In this document: positions 13,498 to 13,975 of the stretch, one piece after another
Layout of the letters: every line of letters starts with the position of its first letter
Numbering within the stretch: position 1 is the first letter of the stretch
Source: JABCPE02 sp963521545
GTDB lineage: Bacteria; Bacteroidota; Bacteroidia; Flavobacteriales; Weeksellaceae
Length of the DNA: 13,975 nucleotides
NCBI GenBank assembly: GCA_963521545.1
Contig: CAUQVP010000044.1
Span: 1 to 13,975 of the forward strand
Direction: 5' to 3'
The notes under the pieces: generated by a model
Told to the model about the DNA's origin: nothing
Database searches by the model: none
Seen by the model: the letters and a program-made list of their open reading frames with translations, nothing else
Position numbers and translations under genes: made by a program

Positions 13498-13975
13498 ATT
13501 TTTTAAAAAATTCCATTAAATCCATATAGTTCCTCGCATCCACCCCATGACCACTCTGATACTCGCGGAAAGAGAAAAACATACTCATATCATACAGCAG
13601 TTCTGCGCCCTTTTTCCCCCATTCTAGCGGGATGACCATATCATTTACTCCATGGGAAACAAAGAAAAACAAATGCTGATAAGCCTTTCTATCCAAAAGA
13701 TTTTTCATAATCTTCTGTTCTGGATAGGCGCTCAGACAGGCTATTTTATGAAACAACTGAGGAAACCTAAGTGCAAGAGCATAGGATAAAATTCCTCCTT
13801 GGCTGAATCCACATAGATTAACTGATCCACTAATCTTATATCTTTCCTTTATTTCTTCTATTGTATTTAAAATCAACTCTATAGATTCTTCAGCTTGTGG
13901 AACATTTATAAATTTTTCTCTATCCAATAAATCTATATCATACCAGCTAAAACCTCCATTTGGCGTGGTATAAGG
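13496..13975 (-). CDS. Alpha/beta hydrolase, carboxylesterase type, 5' end cut
   Basis: The frame is open from the stop at 13496 to the right edge, giving 159 residues of the C-terminal part; the first codons visible encode PYTTPNGGFSWYDID. A TTG within this frame (13925-13927) is an internal Leu codon, not a start. The catalytic triad of the carboxylesterase/lysophospholipase branch (Abhydrolase_2 type) is visible: nucleophile Ser in LCGFSQGG, Asp in GVNDMVIP, and His in QSGHGV near the C terminus. GFSWYDI upstream of the nucleophile is also typical of this branch. The missing N-terminal part would be about 50-60 residues, judging by the usual family size of about 210-220. It probably hydrolyses short-chain or lysophospholipid esters; substrate unknown. 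It shares a two-way terminator with the acyl-CoA ligase. Confidence 0.88.
   Translation of the reverse strand, partial: PYTTPNGGFSWYDIDLLDREKFINVPQAEESIELILNTIEEIKERYKISGSVNLCGFSQGGILSYALALRFPQLFHKIACLSAYPEQKIMKNLLDRKAYQHLFFFVSHGVNDMVIPLEWGKKGAELLYDMSMFFSFREYQSGHGVDARNYMDLMEFFKK

Noticed and set aside
13925..13927. TTG as start of the right-edge hydrolase
   Set aside because: The frame continues without a stop to the window edge and encodes a family-typical GFSWYDID upstream, so the gene is simply cut by the window.
1..13975. Search for a mobile element, CRISPR array, toxin-antitoxin pair or defence cluster
   Set aside because: No transposase, integrase, spaced direct repeats, antitoxin-like small pairs or nuclease/helicase genes were seen; gene content is housekeeping throughout.

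Overview
The window reads as ordinary chromosomal sequence from a Bacteroidota species, most likely a flavobacterium of the Weeksellaceae/Chryseobacterium type. The evidence is an AT-rich base composition, promoters of the Bacteroidota form (TTG or TTTG, about 19-20 bases, then TAnnTTTG or TAnnTTCG), almost no Shine-Dalgarno sequences, a class II HMG-CoA reductase, a DAHP synthase-chorismate mutase fusion, and an M1 peptidase with the GMEHQ form of its motif. The genus is an inference; no rRNA or other marker is present to fix it.

Layout from left to right. A tRNA-Gln(UUG) runs off the left edge on the minus strand and is divergent from a class II HMG-CoA reductase gene (216-1544). That gene converges on an exported M1 metallopeptidase (1576-3189, minus). 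Divergent from the peptidase is a plus-strand run of a TerB-like small protein, an exported TonB-C-like protein and triosephosphate isomerase, closed by a terminator at about 5116. Next come rdgB and, 7 bases later, a bifunctional DAHP synthase/chorismate mutase, ended by a strong two-way terminator at 6906-6941. On the minus strand, in transcription order, lie an L,D-transpeptidase (GTG start), lpdA, a 101-residue membrane protein, a patatin-like phospholipase and an 85-residue membrane protein. queG is divergent from the L,D-transpeptidase. Then come a long-chain acyl-CoA ligase with its own promoter region, a two-way terminator, and the 3' part of an alpha/beta-hydrolase gene cut by the right edge.

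The genes are mainly housekeeping: isoprenoid precursors (HMG-CoA reductase), glycolysis (tpiA), nucleotide pool cleaning (rdgB), aromatic amino acid entry (DAHPS-CM), oxo-acid dehydrogenases or glycine cleavage (lpdA), tRNA queuosine (queG), fatty acid activation (acyl-CoA ligase) and envelope work (L,D-transpeptidase, M1 peptidase, TonB-like protein, patatin). I see no mobile element, CRISPR array, phage gene or defence system, and no convincing undescribed system. The least explained parts are the two small membrane proteins flanking the patatin gene, the exported TonB-C-like protein, and the hairpin-rich gap before rdgB. Several genes have longer in-frame extensions starting at TTG or GTG; I chose internal ATG (or, for the L,D-transpeptidase, GTG) starts using promoter position and family homology, and give the reasons in each entry.
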